From: Mucilaginibacter_A sp041088075
GTDB lineage: Bacteria; Bacteroidota; Bacteroidia; Sphingobacteriales; Sphingobacteriaceae
Length of the DNA: 64,000 nucleotides
Assembly: GCF_041088075.1 (NCBI RefSeq)
Contig: NZ_JBGCVY010000026.1
Coordinates: forward strand, 12,876-76,875
Direction: 5' to 3'
Part shown: piece by piece, positions 35,061 through 43,160 of the stretch
How positions within the stretch are numbered: position 1 is the stretch's first letter
Layout: the number at the start of each line of letters is the position of its first letter
Translations under genes and position numbers: made by a program
The notes under the pieces: model-generated
Database searches by the model: none
The model's input: only the letters and a program-made list of their open reading frames with translations
Told to the model about the DNA's origin: nothing

Positions 35061-35246
35061 TTACTTTTTTTCGGGCGGAGTAGAAGTGATCTCGCCAAAC
35101 TCGTTTACGTAAGCCATCATGTTTTCCAGGTCTCCGCTGGTCGAATTTTGCTGACGTTCTAATTTGCGTTGTTCTTTATCTTCCTTCTTTTTCATCCTGT
35201 TTTTTTCCAACTGCTTTTTCATAAAAGTTGCCTGCGACTTTGCCAT
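35061..35246 (-). CDS. Conserved small charged protein (61 aa)
   Basis: Highly basic N-terminal half (KSQATFMKKQLEKNRMKKK; EDKEQRKLERQQ) and an acidic C-terminal half (AYVNEFGEITSTPPEKK). The pattern resembles a small protein common in Bacteroidota with the ending ...TPPxx. It has no membrane segment; RNA or ribosome interaction would fit but is unproven. Start ATG 35246, own terminator downstream. Confidence 0.75.
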   Translation of the reverse strand: MAKSQATFMKKQLEKNRMKKKEDKEQRKLERQQNSTSGDLENMMAYVNEFGEITSTPPEKK

Positions 35247-35651
35247 GTTTTTTCTAATTTAAACTCCTACTGGTTTTGCCTGTCCTGCTTCAAACAAAAG
35301 TTTTGCTGCAAAATTTGCAACGTATTTTGCCAGAGAACCTAACATTAATGCCTTGCTTTAACGGTAAAACAGCAAGAAAAAATGAATGCTGATCTTTTAT
35401 AAATTTTATAATGGATAAGCGTGCAAACAACCAGGGATAGTGGTTCGTGATCCGTTTGGCTGCAAATGTACAAATTTGCCGCTTAAAATTTGGTCATGGC
35501 AATACAATACTGTTTTTATGCCTATAAAAACAGTATGCTAAAAATATTTTTTAAACGTTAAACCGTGATTAAAAAGATGCCTGGGCGTTTACCTGTCAGT
35601 TTTGCGCAAACAATATTTGGGTTGAAGTTTTATCTTAATAAAAACAAAACC
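35247..35651. other. 405-bp intergenic region with a symmetric dodecamer hairpin
   Basis: It is between the divergent 61-aa and 74-aa protein genes. The palindrome GCAAAT-N6-ATTTGC lies at 35462-35479 and the dodecamer hairpin at 35507-35536; neither is assigned. I see no other gene. Confidence 0.5.
35507..35536. repeat. Symmetric dodecamer hairpin
   Basis: ATACTGTTTTTA-TGCCTA-TAAAAACAGTAT, the same design as 2301-2330 with one base changed in the loop. Confidence 0.75.
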
Positions 35652-35876
35652 ATGAACTTACCGGAAGACGATAACCAAACCAACGACCCGCAGCAAAGCA
35701 ACGATGACGGACTGAACCAAACCACACCAAACGACAACCAAGAATTAGACCGTATCAACGACGCCGTGCAGGCTGCCGAGCCTTCTTTCACCTTAAACTA
35801 TGAAAGTGATATTGCCGGGGATGTGGCCGGAGCGCAAGACAAAGAGGACGAAAAAGGGCCAAACCTGAAACAATAA
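35652..35876 (+). CDS. Small acidic protein (74 aa)
   Basis: Starts MNLPEDDNQTNDPQQ. Gln/Asn/Asp-rich low-complexity sequence with no membrane or signal segments. A stretch RINDAVQAAEPSFTLNYESDI is the most complex part. I do not recognise a family; codon use and its own bidirectional terminator support a real gene. Confidence 0.6.
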   Translation: MNLPEDDNQTNDPQQSNDDGLNQTTPNDNQELDRINDAVQAAEPSFTLNYESDIAGDVAGAQDKEDEKGPNLKQ

Positions 35877-35893
35877 ACGTTTCGTGCACAAAT

Positions 35894-35942
35894 AAAAAAC
35901 GCCTGTTTTGCTTTTTAAGATAAAAGCATTCAGGCGTTTTTT
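35894..35942. terminator. Bidirectional intrinsic terminator with an internal palindrome
   Basis: Stem AAAAAACGCCTG (35894-35905) / CAGGCGTTTTTT (35931-35942). The loop contains TGCTTTTTA-AGA-TAAAAGCA, a shortened relative of the dodecamer palindrome. Confidence 0.8.
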
Positions 35943-35958
35943 ATAAAATTTAATGCTT

Positions 35959-36093
35959 TTACCATGCGCTTGGCCCGGCACCTTTCATCGAGTACCAAAC
36001 TACTACAATAGCAAGTGCAACCAAAAAAATAATGGCCGGAACCAGGCCGATAACCTTGGTTTCTTCATGGTGGTGTTCTTCGTGTGCTTCCAT
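35959..36093 (-). CDS. His/Glu-rich single-helix membrane protein (44 aa)
   Basis: Short frame, MEAHEEHHHEETKVIGLVP then a hydrophobic helix (AIIFLVALAIVVVWY) and a tail SMKGAGPSAW. N-terminal Glu/His cluster could bind metal ions. The size resembles small accessory subunits of membrane complexes, but the partner is unknown. It shares the terminator region with the acidic protein. The reading is continuous from ATG 36093 to TAA at 35959. Confidence 0.6.
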   Translation of the reverse strand: MEAHEEHHHEETKVIGLVPAIIFLVALAIVVVWYSMKGAGPSAW

Positions 36094-36153
36094 ATTGCAA
36101 ACTTAATATATTTTTAAAAATCCCAATGCCCGGAATGCGCGTAACGTTTAATT

Positions 36154-36423
36154 TTACTTGTTTTCTTTGTATTTTACCTTAAAAACCAGCATCGTGATGT
36201 TTAAGGCAACCGTAATTAAATTGGTAATGATAATAGCAATGTCGCTTTTGGCAACGCCGTAAACAACCCATAATATGTTGCCGGTAAGCATCACAATAAA
36301 CATAAATATAGAAACATCGCTGGCTTTTTTAGTTTTAAAAGTAGTAACTACCTGCGGTAAAATAGCAAGCGATGTACAGGCACCCGCCACCAATCCAAGT
36401 ATTTTTATAAAAGTGCTGTCCAT
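36154..36423 (-). CDS. SemiSWEET sugar transporter
   Basis: 89 aa with three hydrophobic helices (ILGLVAGACTSLAILPQVV; SIFMFIVMLTGNILWVVYGVA; DIAIIITNLITVALNITMLVF) and the conserved PQ motif in helix 1. SemiSWEETs dimerise to move sugars down a gradient. An upstream extension to 36570 is less likely. The start is MDSTFIKI. Confidence 0.88.
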   Translation of the reverse strand: MDSTFIKILGLVAGACTSLAILPQVVTTFKTKKASDVSIFMFIVMLTGNILWVVYGVAKSDIAIIITNLITVALNITMLVFKVKYKENK

Positions 36424-36481
36424 CAATTTAATTTTCCGGTTAAAAAAGAACTGCCTTTTCGGGGCATTGTTTTTTAAGGCA

Positions 36482-36493
36482 TAAAAGAAGTAT
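36482..36493 (-). repeat. Dodecamer repeat, single copy
   Basis: TAAAAGAAGTAT preceded by TTTTTTAAGGCA, in the divergent gap between SemiSWEET and the molybdopterin-domain gene. The copy at 12636 has the same preceding bases. Confidence 0.65.
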
Positions 36494-36588
36494 TTGGGGA
36501 AAAAACGGAACGAACATTTTAAACCATTGCCAAACGTTATATTTTTAAAAATACTTCGGATTTTGGCCAAATCAGTTTTAATTTGTGC

Positions 36589-37095
36589 ATGTACAAATTT
36601 CTCATTTTGCTGTTCCTTTCTGCCACGGCTTTTGGCCAGGAAGTTTTAAAGCCGACACAAAGTTTTTCGATCAGTGGAAAAGTGAAAAAAGAAGCGGTGA
36701 TGACGATGGATTCGCTGAACAAAATCCCGTTAAAAGAAATTGGAAACATCAAAGTTACCAACCATTTAGGCGAGTTTAAACACCAGGACGAACACTTAAA
36801 AGGTGTTTTGCTGAAAGATGTGTTGCGGAATACAACTTTTGATGTAAGCAGCCCGAAACTGATGAGCCAATTATACTTTGTTTGCAGCGGTGCCGATGGT
36901 TACAAAGTAGTTTATTCCTGGAACGAATTGTACAATACGCCGGTGGGCGACCAGGTTTTTATTTTGATGGAAAAGAACGGCATCAAAGCAGCACAAATGC
37001 CAGAAAATATCCAAATGGCTTCGATGCTGGATTTTAAAACCGGAAGAAGATACTTGCATAATTTGAGTAAGATTGAGGTGAAGCAGGCGGATTAA
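36589..37095 (+). CDS. Small secreted molybdopterin-domain-like (sulfite-oxidase fold) protein
   Basis: 168 aa starting MYKFLILLFLSATAFGQ, a signal peptide. The body resembles the oxidoreductase molybdopterin-binding fold: FSISGKVKKEAVMTMDSLNKIP, LGEFKHQDEHLKGVLLKDVL, FVCSGADGYKVVYSWNELYN. The typical Mo-ligand Cys (as in YedY/sulfite oxidase) may be the one in VCSGADG, but this is uncertain. Only a half-length version of the family is present. It is convergent with modCBA (4-bp overlap), which supports a molybdate link. Confidence 0.6.
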   Translation: MYKFLILLFLSATAFGQEVLKPTQSFSISGKVKKEAVMTMDSLNKIPLKEIGNIKVTNHLGEFKHQDEHLKGVLLKDVLRNTTFDVSSPKLMSQLYFVCSGADGYKVVYSWNELYNTPVGDQVFILMEKNGIKAAQMPENIQMASMLDFKTGRRYLHNLSKIEVKQAD

Positions 37096-37727
37096 ATTTC
37101 ACTTTCTTCCTCGCCAATCACCAAATTTTGTCCCGGCAAACCTTTCAGTTCCTGCGGATTGTGCGTTACAATAATGGTGCTGATGCTGTTTTTATCGAGT
37201 AAAATTTGGAGCTCTTCGATCAAATTGGTTTTTGTTTTGAAATCCAAAGCCGAAAAAGGTTCGTCCATCAATAACAATTTTGGTTTGATGGCCAGCGCGC
37301 GCAAAATGGCTAACCGTTGCTGTTGTCCGCCCGAAAGTTGTAAAGGTTTATGTTTTACAAAAGGTTTCAATCTTCCGAAATCCAACAAGCTTTTTATCAA
37401 TTCCTGGTCTTTGGTGGCGTATTCCAGTTGCTGCTGCACCGTCATGTTTGGGAACAACGCGTAATCCTGAAACACAAAACCGCATTTTCTTTTTTGAGGA
37501 GAAAGGTTGATTTTGGAGGAAGTATCCAGCCAGATTTCATCATCAACCAAAATCCGGCCAGCATCAGGAAGCATTAAACCCGCAATCAATTTTAAAAAAG
37601 TAGTTTTGCCCGCACCCGAAGGACCGGAAATTTTAACCAAACTGCCGGTTTCCATCTCCAGCAAAACATGGAGCGGATAATTGCCCTGATACGTGTTCAG
37701 CTTTTTTTCAAGTTCGATGCGGATCAT
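37092..37727 (-). CDS. modC: ABC transporter ATP-binding protein, molybdate type (short)
   Basis: 211 aa. Walker A in SGPSGAGKTTFLKLIAGL, Q-loop in CGFVFQDYALFPNMT, signature LSGGQQQRLAILRALAIKP, Walker B LLLMDEPFSALDFKTK, H-loop VTHNPQE. It lacks the C-terminal MOP/TOBE regulatory domain found in E. coli ModC (352 aa). Overlaps modB by 4 bp, so they are translationally coupled. A dodecamer (ATGCTGTTTTTA, 37183-37194) lies inside the coding sequence on the plus strand. Confidence 0.88.
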   Translation of the reverse strand: MIRIELEKKLNTYQGNYPLHVLLEMETGSLVKISGPSGAGKTTFLKLIAGLMLPDAGRILVDDEIWLDTSSKINLSPQKRKCGFVFQDYALFPNMTVQQQLEYATKDQELIKSLLDFGRLKPFVKHKPLQLSGGQQQRLAILRALAIKPKLLLMDEPFSALDFKTKTNLIEELQILLDKNSISTIIVTHNPQELKGLPGQNLVIGEEESEI

Positions 37728-38398
37728 CCGGGCAAATTTTTAGACGCGTATTTATTGTAGATAAAAACAGCAACAACCAAAATAAAAGTAAAACCAAAAA
37801 GTACCAGCGAATAAAAATTAGCACTTCGGTAATCCATGTTTTCTACGGAATTGTAAATGGCGATGGAAGCGACGCGCGTAAGGCCGGGAATGTTTCCGCC
37901 GATCATCAAAACCACACCAAATTCGCCCAAAGTATGTGCAAAAGTCATCACGGTTGCGGTCAAAAGTGATGCGCGGATATTTGGCAGCAGCACTTTAAAA
38001 AACGTTTCCCGTTCCGATTTTCCCATGGTAAAAGAAGCATGTGCCAGCGAAACCGGCAATTGCTGCAAAGCGGATTTTACCGGACTGATCATAAACGGCA
38101 AACTGTAAATCACCGAAGCCAGCACCAATCCTTCAAAAGAAAAAACCAGTTGCAGGTTGAAATGCTGCAGCAGCCATTTGCCCAAACCTTGCTGTGGACT
38201 AAAAGCCAGCAGCAAATAAAAGCCCAAAACGGTTGGCGGCAAAACCAGCGGCATGGTAAACAACGCCTCCAAAATCACCTTTATTAACGAATGCCCTTTG
38301 GAAAGCCAATACGCCACCGGCAAACCCAGCACCAGCAAAATGGAAGTGCTGATGACCGCGAGTTTTAACGTAAGCCAAATGGGCGACCAGTCGATCAA
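37724..38398 (-). CDS. modB: Molybdate ABC transporter permease
   Basis: 224 aa with five or six membrane segments (TLKLAVISTSILLVLGLPVAY; ALFTMPLVLPPTVLGFYLLL; LVLASVIYSLPFMI; ...), and the EAA-type loop HTLGEFGVVLMIGGNIPGLT of ModB. Transports molybdate (or tungstate) with ModA and ModC. A dodecamer copy lies inside (38029-38040), encoding ASFTM on the minus strand. Confidence 0.9.
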   Translation of the reverse strand: MIDWSPIWLTLKLAVISTSILLVLGLPVAYWLSKGHSLIKVILEALFTMPLVLPPTVLGFYLLLAFSPQQGLGKWLLQHFNLQLVFSFEGLVLASVIYSLPFMISPVKSALQQLPVSLAHASFTMGKSERETFFKVLLPNIRASLLTATVMTFAHTLGEFGVVLMIGGNIPGLTRVASIAIYNSVENMDYRSANFYSLVLFGFTFILVVAVFIYNKYASKNLPG

Positions 38399-38477
38399 AT
38401 GCTTTTAGTTTTAGAGTTAAATTATTAGAATTATCATCCCCGCACATAGTCTTTCGGACTTCCGGTCTTTCGGACTA

Positions 38478-39254
38478 TTATCGGTAACCGTATCGCTTCA
38501 AAATCGTTTTGGCCGAGGCACTTTGCATATACTGGTAAAATTTTTCGGCCTGTTGCTGGTTTCCGTTTGCTTGTTTGATAATGACCATGCCTTGCTCGAT
38601 CGGCTGATAATCAGCAGCAGGAATGCGTTGCCAGTAAATTTTTTGCTTGTTGGCGGCATCGCTCACCAAAGCTTCAGTAGTAAAACCAACTTCGGCAACG
38701 CCGGTGCTTAGATAAATGTTGACCTGCGCAATACTTTCTCCATAAACTAGTTTCGGTTGGATTTTTTGCAGCAGATTTTTTCGTTGCAAAACTTCCGTCG
38801 CTGCTTTTCCATAAGGTGCCGTTGCCGGGTTTGCCAAAGCAATTTTTTTGATTTGACCGCTTTGCAACAGCTTTTCCCAATTGCTGAAATTGAGGTTTTG
38901 ATTGCTGCAAATAATCAAACTGCCTAAAGCATAAACTGCTGGTTTTGAAGTGGTAAAGCCGGTTTTGTACAACTCGTTCGGAAAATCCATATCCGCAGAA
39001 AGGAAAACTGAAAAAGGCGCGCCGTTTTTAATTTGGTTGGATAAGTTGCCGGAAGAACCAACTATCGGTTCCATTTGAATATTCGTTTTCCGTGTAAAAT
39101 CCTGCTGTAGCACTTTGATTACGCCTTGCAAGTTTGCCGCAACCGCAACTTTTAAAGCTTGTGCCGAAAGGTTATTTCCCGCAAAAATCAAAAGCAGCAA
39201 AAGGCATACTGTTTTTATCGGGTATTTTTTAGGCTGAAAGAGGTTTAATTCCAT
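38478..39254 (-). CDS. modA: Molybdate ABC transporter substrate-binding protein
   Basis: 258 aa. Signal peptide with a hydrophobic core (TVCLLLLLIFAGNNLSAQ) after an N-terminal basic tail. Then ModA pattern: LKVAVAANLQGVIKVLQQDF, VGSSGNLSNQIKNGAPFSVFLSADMDFP, NPATAPYGKAATEVL, YGESIAQVNIYLSTGVAEVGFTT. Binds molybdate or tungstate in the periplasm. First gene of modABC on this strand; dodecamer ATACTGTTTTTA (39206-39217) sits in the signal-peptide coding part. Confidence 0.9.
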   Translation of the reverse strand: MELNLFQPKKYPIKTVCLLLLLIFAGNNLSAQALKVAVAANLQGVIKVLQQDFTRKTNIQMEPIVGSSGNLSNQIKNGAPFSVFLSADMDFPNELYKTGFTTSKPAVYALGSLIICSNQNLNFSNWEKLLQSGQIKKIALANPATAPYGKAATEVLQRKNLLQKIQPKLVYGESIAQVNIYLSTGVAEVGFTTEALVSDAANKQKIYWQRIPAADYQPIEQGMVIIKQANGNQQQAEKFYQYMQSASAKTILKRYGYR

Positions 39255-39274
39255 TTACATTGATTTTTTACCGG

Positions 39275-39286
39275 TAAAAGAAGCAT
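39275..39286 (-). repeat. Dodecamer repeat, single copy
   Basis: TAAAAGAAGCAT preceded by TTTTTTACCGG, between divergent modA and pcm. Confidence 0.65.
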
Positions 39287-39341
39287 CTGTTTTTACCGGA
39301 TTTTAATTTGGATAAAAGTCAGGAAAATCTTTGTTAAAAAA

Positions 39342-39349
39342 TATCTTTG
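39342..39349 (+). promoter_or_regulatory. Bacteroidota -7 box upstream of pcm
   Basis: TATCTTTG matches TAnnTTTG exactly. It is only 6 bp before the ATG at 39356, which would make a very short leader, so the assignment is tentative. Confidence 0.35.
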
Positions 39350-39355
39350 CAGCGC

Positions 39356-40018
39356 ATGGCGTACAAGTTTGTGGATAATTACCGGGAAAAAGGGGCGCGG
39401 AAACAGTTGGTGAAGTTTCTGGAAGACGTGAAAAAGATTGGCGACAAACGCGTGCTGAAAGCCATGGCGAAAGTGCCGCGCCATTATTTTTTTGACGAGA
39501 CTTTTTGGAACCAGGCTTACCGCGACATTGCTTTCCCAATTGGCGACGGGCAAACCATTTCGCAGCCTTATACGGTTGCTTATCAAACGGAGTTGCTGCA
39601 CATTCAACCAAAAGATAAAGTACTCGAAATTGGCACGGGTTCCGGCTACCAAACCTGTATTTTACTGGAGTTGGGCGCTGAAGTTTTTACGATTGAACGG
39701 CAAGTAAAACTGTATGAACGCACGTGCAAAGTGTTGCCTTTTATGGGTTATCAGGCACATTTTTTTTGCGGCGATGGCTCCAACGGCATCCCCGAACATG
39801 CGCCTTTTGACAAGATTTTGGTTACGGCCGGTGCTCCTTTTATCCCCGAAATTTTGTTGAAGCAGTTGAGGATTGGCGGTTTGCTGGTGATCCCCGTAGG
39901 CGACGAAAAAAGCCAGTTGATGACGACCATCCTTCGCGTTGCGGAAAACGATTTTGAGAAAGTGAGTTTGGATACGTTTCGTTTTGTGCCGTTGGTTGGC
40001 GATCAGGCGTGGAGTTGA
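39356..40018 (+). CDS. pcm: Protein-L-isoaspartate O-methyltransferase
   Basis: 220 aa. SAM-dependent repair enzyme for damaged Asp/Asn. MAYKFVDNYREKGARKQLV, RHYFFDETFWNQAYRDIAFPIGDGQTISQPYTVA (substrate loop), KVLEIGTGSGYQTCILLELGAEVFTIER (SAM motif I), KILVTAGAPFIPEILLKQL and GGLLVIPVGD. Start ATG 39356 (a TTG 9 bp upstream is ignored). Confidence 0.92.
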   Translation: MAYKFVDNYREKGARKQLVKFLEDVKKIGDKRVLKAMAKVPRHYFFDETFWNQAYRDIAFPIGDGQTISQPYTVAYQTELLHIQPKDKVLEIGTGSGYQTCILLELGAEVFTIERQVKLYERTCKVLPFMGYQAHFFCGDGSNGIPEHAPFDKILVTAGAPFIPEILLKQLRIGGLLVIPVGDEKSQLMTTILRVAENDFEKVSLDTFRFVPLVGDQAWS

Positions 40019-40020
40019 AG

Positions 40021-40092
40021 AAAGTAGTAAGTATTTAGTATCAAGTATCAAGCAATAGTTCGATCTGCTTTGAGCCGTACCTGATACTAACT
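40021..40092. repeat. AGTATTTAGTATCAAGTATC-type repeat
   Basis: GTAGTAAGTATTTAGTATC at 40024, followed by CAAGTATCAAGCAATAG, then a complementary part (CCTGATACTAACTTC). Similar words lie at 53824-53916 and 59076-59170. It may act as the terminator between convergent pcm and smpB. Confidence 0.55.
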
Positions 40093-40094
40093 TC

Positions 40095-40556
40095 TTACCT
40101 TTTCATCACCCGGTCCATTTCAATTTTAGAATCCCGTTCTTTCATCGTTTCGCGTTTATCAAACGTCTTTTTACCTTGGGCGAGGCCGATTTCAATCTTG
40201 GCAAAACCATGGTCGTTGATAAAAATAGCCAACGGAACGATGGTGAACCCTTTTTCTTCGGTTTTGGATTGCAGCTTTTTTAATTCTTTCTTCTGCAATA
40301 ATAAAATACGGTCGCGTTTGGCTTCGTGGTTGTAAAACGAGCCGTGCGAATATTCGGAAATGTGCAGGTTGCGGACGTACAAATCGCCGTTGATAAACGT
40401 GCAAAAGGAATCCGTCAGGTTCGCTTTTCCTTCGCGTATTGACTTAATTTCTGTCCCCAACAGCTTGATGCCAGCCACATATTTATCATCAATGTGAAAA
40501 TCGAAATAAGCCCTTTTATTTTTGATATATACTTTTTGTTCTGCCTGTTCTTTCAT
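40095..40556 (-). CDS. smpB: SsrA-binding protein
   Basis: 153 aa. tmRNA partner for ribosome rescue: NKRAYFDFHIDDKYVAGIKLLGTEIKSIREGKANLTDSF, YSHGSFYNHEAKRDRILLLQKKEL, FTIVPLAIFINDHGFAKIEIGLAQGKKTFDKRETMKERD, a diagnostic sequence including the KKxyDKR motif. Length matches the family. Start ATG 40556. tmRNA itself is not in the window. Confidence 0.97.
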   Translation of the reverse strand: MKEQAEQKVYIKNKRAYFDFHIDDKYVAGIKLLGTEIKSIREGKANLTDSFCTFINGDLYVRNLHISEYSHGSFYNHEAKRDRILLLQKKELKKLQSKTEEKGFTIVPLAIFINDHGFAKIEIGLAQGKKTFDKRETMKERDSKIEMDRVMKR

Positions 40557-40601
40557 TTTTGCTTGATCTGGTTGCGCTTCGTCCTGATCAGTAATTTCCT
40601 G

Positions 40602-40613
40602 ATGCTTCTTTTA
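40602..40613 (+). repeat. Dodecamer copy overlapping the mntH stop
   Basis: ATGCTTCTTTTA on the plus strand; its TTA (40611-40613) is the complement of the mntH TAA stop codon. Confidence 0.75.
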
Positions 40614-42482
40614 CTGCACAATTAATACCGGCACCTTTACCAAATGCCGCACCGAATTGACCGTGGTGCCAAAGATAAGATCTTTAAAAACTTTATGGCC
40701 ATGTGCGCCCATCACCAACAGTTCCAAATCCTGCTGGTTTACCACGCCTGCAATGGCTTTTGCCACTTTGCCATAACCAATGTATGGTTTAGAACGGTAG
40801 CCTAATTCCTGCAAACGCAACTGGTATTTCTCCAGGTTTTCGCGGTCGCTTTGGGTTTCAAAATCCATAATTTTATCGCCGTGGTAAGTTGCGCCGGCCG
40901 TTTCTACCACATGGATGAGGAAATATTCGGCACTTTTTCCGCCTTGCATCAAAGCGTGGCGAATGGTGTCCCGGTCGTTTTTGGTGAAATCAACGGCGAT
41001 ACCAATCCGTTTCAAAGCAACAGGGGCAATGGCCTCAATTTCCAAAGCCTGGCCATGCGGGATGCGCGTGGCAACTTCTGCAGAAACCCTAAAAAACGGC
41101 TTAAAAAACACGTATAAAAGAAGTATGCAGATGGCAATAGCAAAAGGAACGGTGGTGAAATGGATCAATTTCTGGTGCTGTGGAAATGCTTCGGCCCAAT
41201 CTGCAATTTGCCCGACCACTAATTTGGCGTTCAACCCAACAATAATGATGGCTGCAATCCAAGCCAAAACTTTGATCCAGGTTTTGTTGGCAAAAACGCC
41301 CATTTTTTCTTTGTTGGAAGTGAAATGGATCAATGGGATCACGGCGAAACCCAGTTGCAAGCTCAGCACAACCTGGCTCAGCACCAGCAAACTTCCCAAA
41401 GCGCGTTCATCCGAATAAAGGATGGTAAAAAAAGCAGGTATAATGGCCAGCAAACGGGTTAACAACCGGCGCAGCCAGGGCGCAATCCGCAAGTTGATGT
41501 GGCCTTCCATGATAATTTGCCCGGCCAGCGTTCCGGTTACGGTAGAACTTTGTCCGGCCGCAATCAGTGCCACCGCAAACAAAACCGGCGCCAACGAACC
41601 AAAAATATGGTTGAGCAATTTATGCGCATCCTGAATTTCGGCTACCTGATGATACCCATTTCTGAAAAAAGCCGCCGCAGCCAAAATCAAAATGGCCGCA
41701 TTGACAAAAAAAGCAAGGTTTAAGGCGACGGTCGTATCAATAAAATTCATTTTGATAGATTCGCGGATGCCGGTTTCTGTCCTTTCAATCTTCCGGGTTT
41801 GCACTAAAGAAGAATGCAAATACAAATTATGCGGCATCACCGTTGCGCCAATAATACCGATCGCGATGTACAGCGCGCTGCCATTTAGATTATGCGGGAT
41901 CAAGCCTAAACCAATTTGTTTGACGTTTGGTTCGACAATAAACATCTCCACCAAAAACGATAGGCCGACGATAAAAACCATCGAAACGATAAAGCCTTCC
42001 AGATGACGCATCCCTTTGTTGAGCAGGTAAAGCAGCAAAATGGTATCGAGAAGTGTAACCGAAACGCCCCAGATCAGCGGCAAATGAAAAAGCAGTTGCA
42101 AACCGATGGCCATACCGATTACTTCGGCCAGATCACAAGCGATAATGGCAATTTGTGCCAGGATGAAAAGGCAGAAATTCACAAAACGCGAATATGTTTG
42201 CCGCGATGCCTGCGCCAAATCCAAACCTTGCACAATGCCCAAACGCGTACTTAACGATTGCAAAAGCAGCGCAATTAGGTTGGATAAAAGAAGCACCCAA
42301 ATTAAGCGGTAACCAAATTGGCTTCCGGCTGCCAAATCGGTTGCCCAGTTTCCCGGATCCATATAACCCACGCTCACCATAAAAGCCGGTCCTAAAAAAG
42401 ACAGAATCCTTTTCCAGCCAACCCGGCCCGAAGTGCTTACCGAGCCATGCACTTCGGCCAAAGATTCGTTATAGTTGCTCAT
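40611..42482 (-). CDS. mntH: Nramp Mn/Fe transporter fused to a universal stress domain
   Basis: 623 aa. Residues about 20-440 are an Nramp transporter with 11 or so helices and the conserved metal motifs SVGYMDPGNWATDLAAGSQF (DPGN, helix 1) and GATVMPHNLYLHSS (MPH, helix 6). Residues about 490-623 form a UspA domain: RIGIAVDFTKNDRDTIRHAL ... LELLVMGAHGHKVF ... GTTVNSVRHLVKVPVLIV with the G-x2-G-x9-G nucleotide motif. This fusion is not in E. coli MntH (412 aa). Two dodecamer copies occur inside (41115, 42285). It overlaps mntR by 14 bp. Confidence 0.9.
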   Translation of the reverse strand: MSNYNESLAEVHGSVSTSGRVGWKRILSFLGPAFMVSVGYMDPGNWATDLAAGSQFGYRLIWVLLLSNLIALLLQSLSTRLGIVQGLDLAQASRQTYSRFVNFCLFILAQIAIIACDLAEVIGMAIGLQLLFHLPLIWGVSVTLLDTILLLYLLNKGMRHLEGFIVSMVFIVGLSFLVEMFIVEPNVKQIGLGLIPHNLNGSALYIAIGIIGATVMPHNLYLHSSLVQTRKIERTETGIRESIKMNFIDTTVALNLAFFVNAAILILAAAAFFRNGYHQVAEIQDAHKLLNHIFGSLAPVLFAVALIAAGQSSTVTGTLAGQIIMEGHINLRIAPWLRRLLTRLLAIIPAFFTILYSDERALGSLLVLSQVVLSLQLGFAVIPLIHFTSNKEKMGVFANKTWIKVLAWIAAIIIVGLNAKLVVGQIADWAEAFPQHQKLIHFTTVPFAIAICILLLYVFFKPFFRVSAEVATRIPHGQALEIEAIAPVALKRIGIAVDFTKNDRDTIRHALMQGGKSAEYFLIHVVETAGATYHGDKIMDFETQSDRENLEKYQLRLQELGYRSKPYIGYGKVAKAIAGVVNQQDLELLVMGAHGHKVFKDLIFGTTVNSVRHLVKVPVLIVQ

Positions 42483-43137
42483 AGTTTATTAAAATGTGTT
42501 TTGCAGCAGCTTTGCTGATGTTTATTTTTCCGCCGTTTTCGGTACGCAGAATTACCGTTTCATCAAAAGGAATAACTTCTTCCACTAAAATCTTTTTTCC
42601 GATTTTCAAATCCATTTTTTCGAGGTATTGTAAAAAAGAAGAGGAATGTTCTTTAATCCCTGAGATGATTCCCGCATCGCCTGCATTTAATGCAGCGACA
42701 GATTTCATTTCTACACATTTAATCGTTCCGCTTTGATCGGGGATCGGGTCGCCATGCGGGTCGTATTTTGGGAAACCCAAAAATTTGTCCATCCGGTCAA
42801 CCAATTCCGGCGATTGGATATGCTCCAATTGTTCGGCCAGATCATGCACTTCGTCCCAGCCAAAAGCCAGTTTTTCTACCAGAAAATATTCCCACAAACG
42901 GTGTTTCCGGATAATTTTTAAAGCAATTTGTTTTCCCGAATCTGTGAGTTCTACACCCTGGTAACGTTCATAATTGATCAGGTTTTTACCCGAAAGCTTT
43001 TTCAGCATATCCGTAACCGAAGCGGCTTTGGTGTTCAAAACCATGGCAATCTGGTTGGTGTTTACCTGTTTGCTTTCGTCGGCAGATAAGTGGTAAATAG
43101 CTTTCAGGTAATTTTCCTCGGTAAAAGAAGTATCCAT
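42469..43137 (-). CDS. mntR: Mn/Fe-dependent transcriptional repressor, DtxR/MntR family
   Basis: 222 aa. N-terminal winged helix (TEENYLKAIYHLSADESKQVNTNQIAMVLNTKAASVTDML), a dimerisation/metal domain (ALKIIRKHRLWEYFLVEKLAFGWDEVHDLAEQLEH) and a C-terminal FeoA/SH3-like domain (residues about 150-222). It represses mntH when metal is abundant. It precedes mntH on the same strand (overlapping 14 bp), and a DtxR-type operator lies just upstream. A dodecamer encodes residues 2-5 (DTSF). Confidence 0.93.
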   Translation of the reverse strand: MDTSFTEENYLKAIYHLSADESKQVNTNQIAMVLNTKAASVTDMLKKLSGKNLINYERYQGVELTDSGKQIALKIIRKHRLWEYFLVEKLAFGWDEVHDLAEQLEHIQSPELVDRMDKFLGFPKYDPHGDPIPDQSGTIKCVEMKSVAALNAGDAGIISGIKEHSSSFLQYLEKMDLKIGKKILVEEVIPFDETVILRTENGGKINISKAAAKHILINYEQL

Positions 43138-43160
43138 TTTTGGAATGCCTAATAATAAAT

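Noticed and set aside
35462..35479. Palindrome GCAAAT-N6-ATTTGC as an operator
   Set aside because: Short and AT-rich; no matching copy or regulator in the window.
38029..38040. Frameshift or insertion in modB at the dodecamer
   Set aside because: The frame continues with normal ModB sequence across it.
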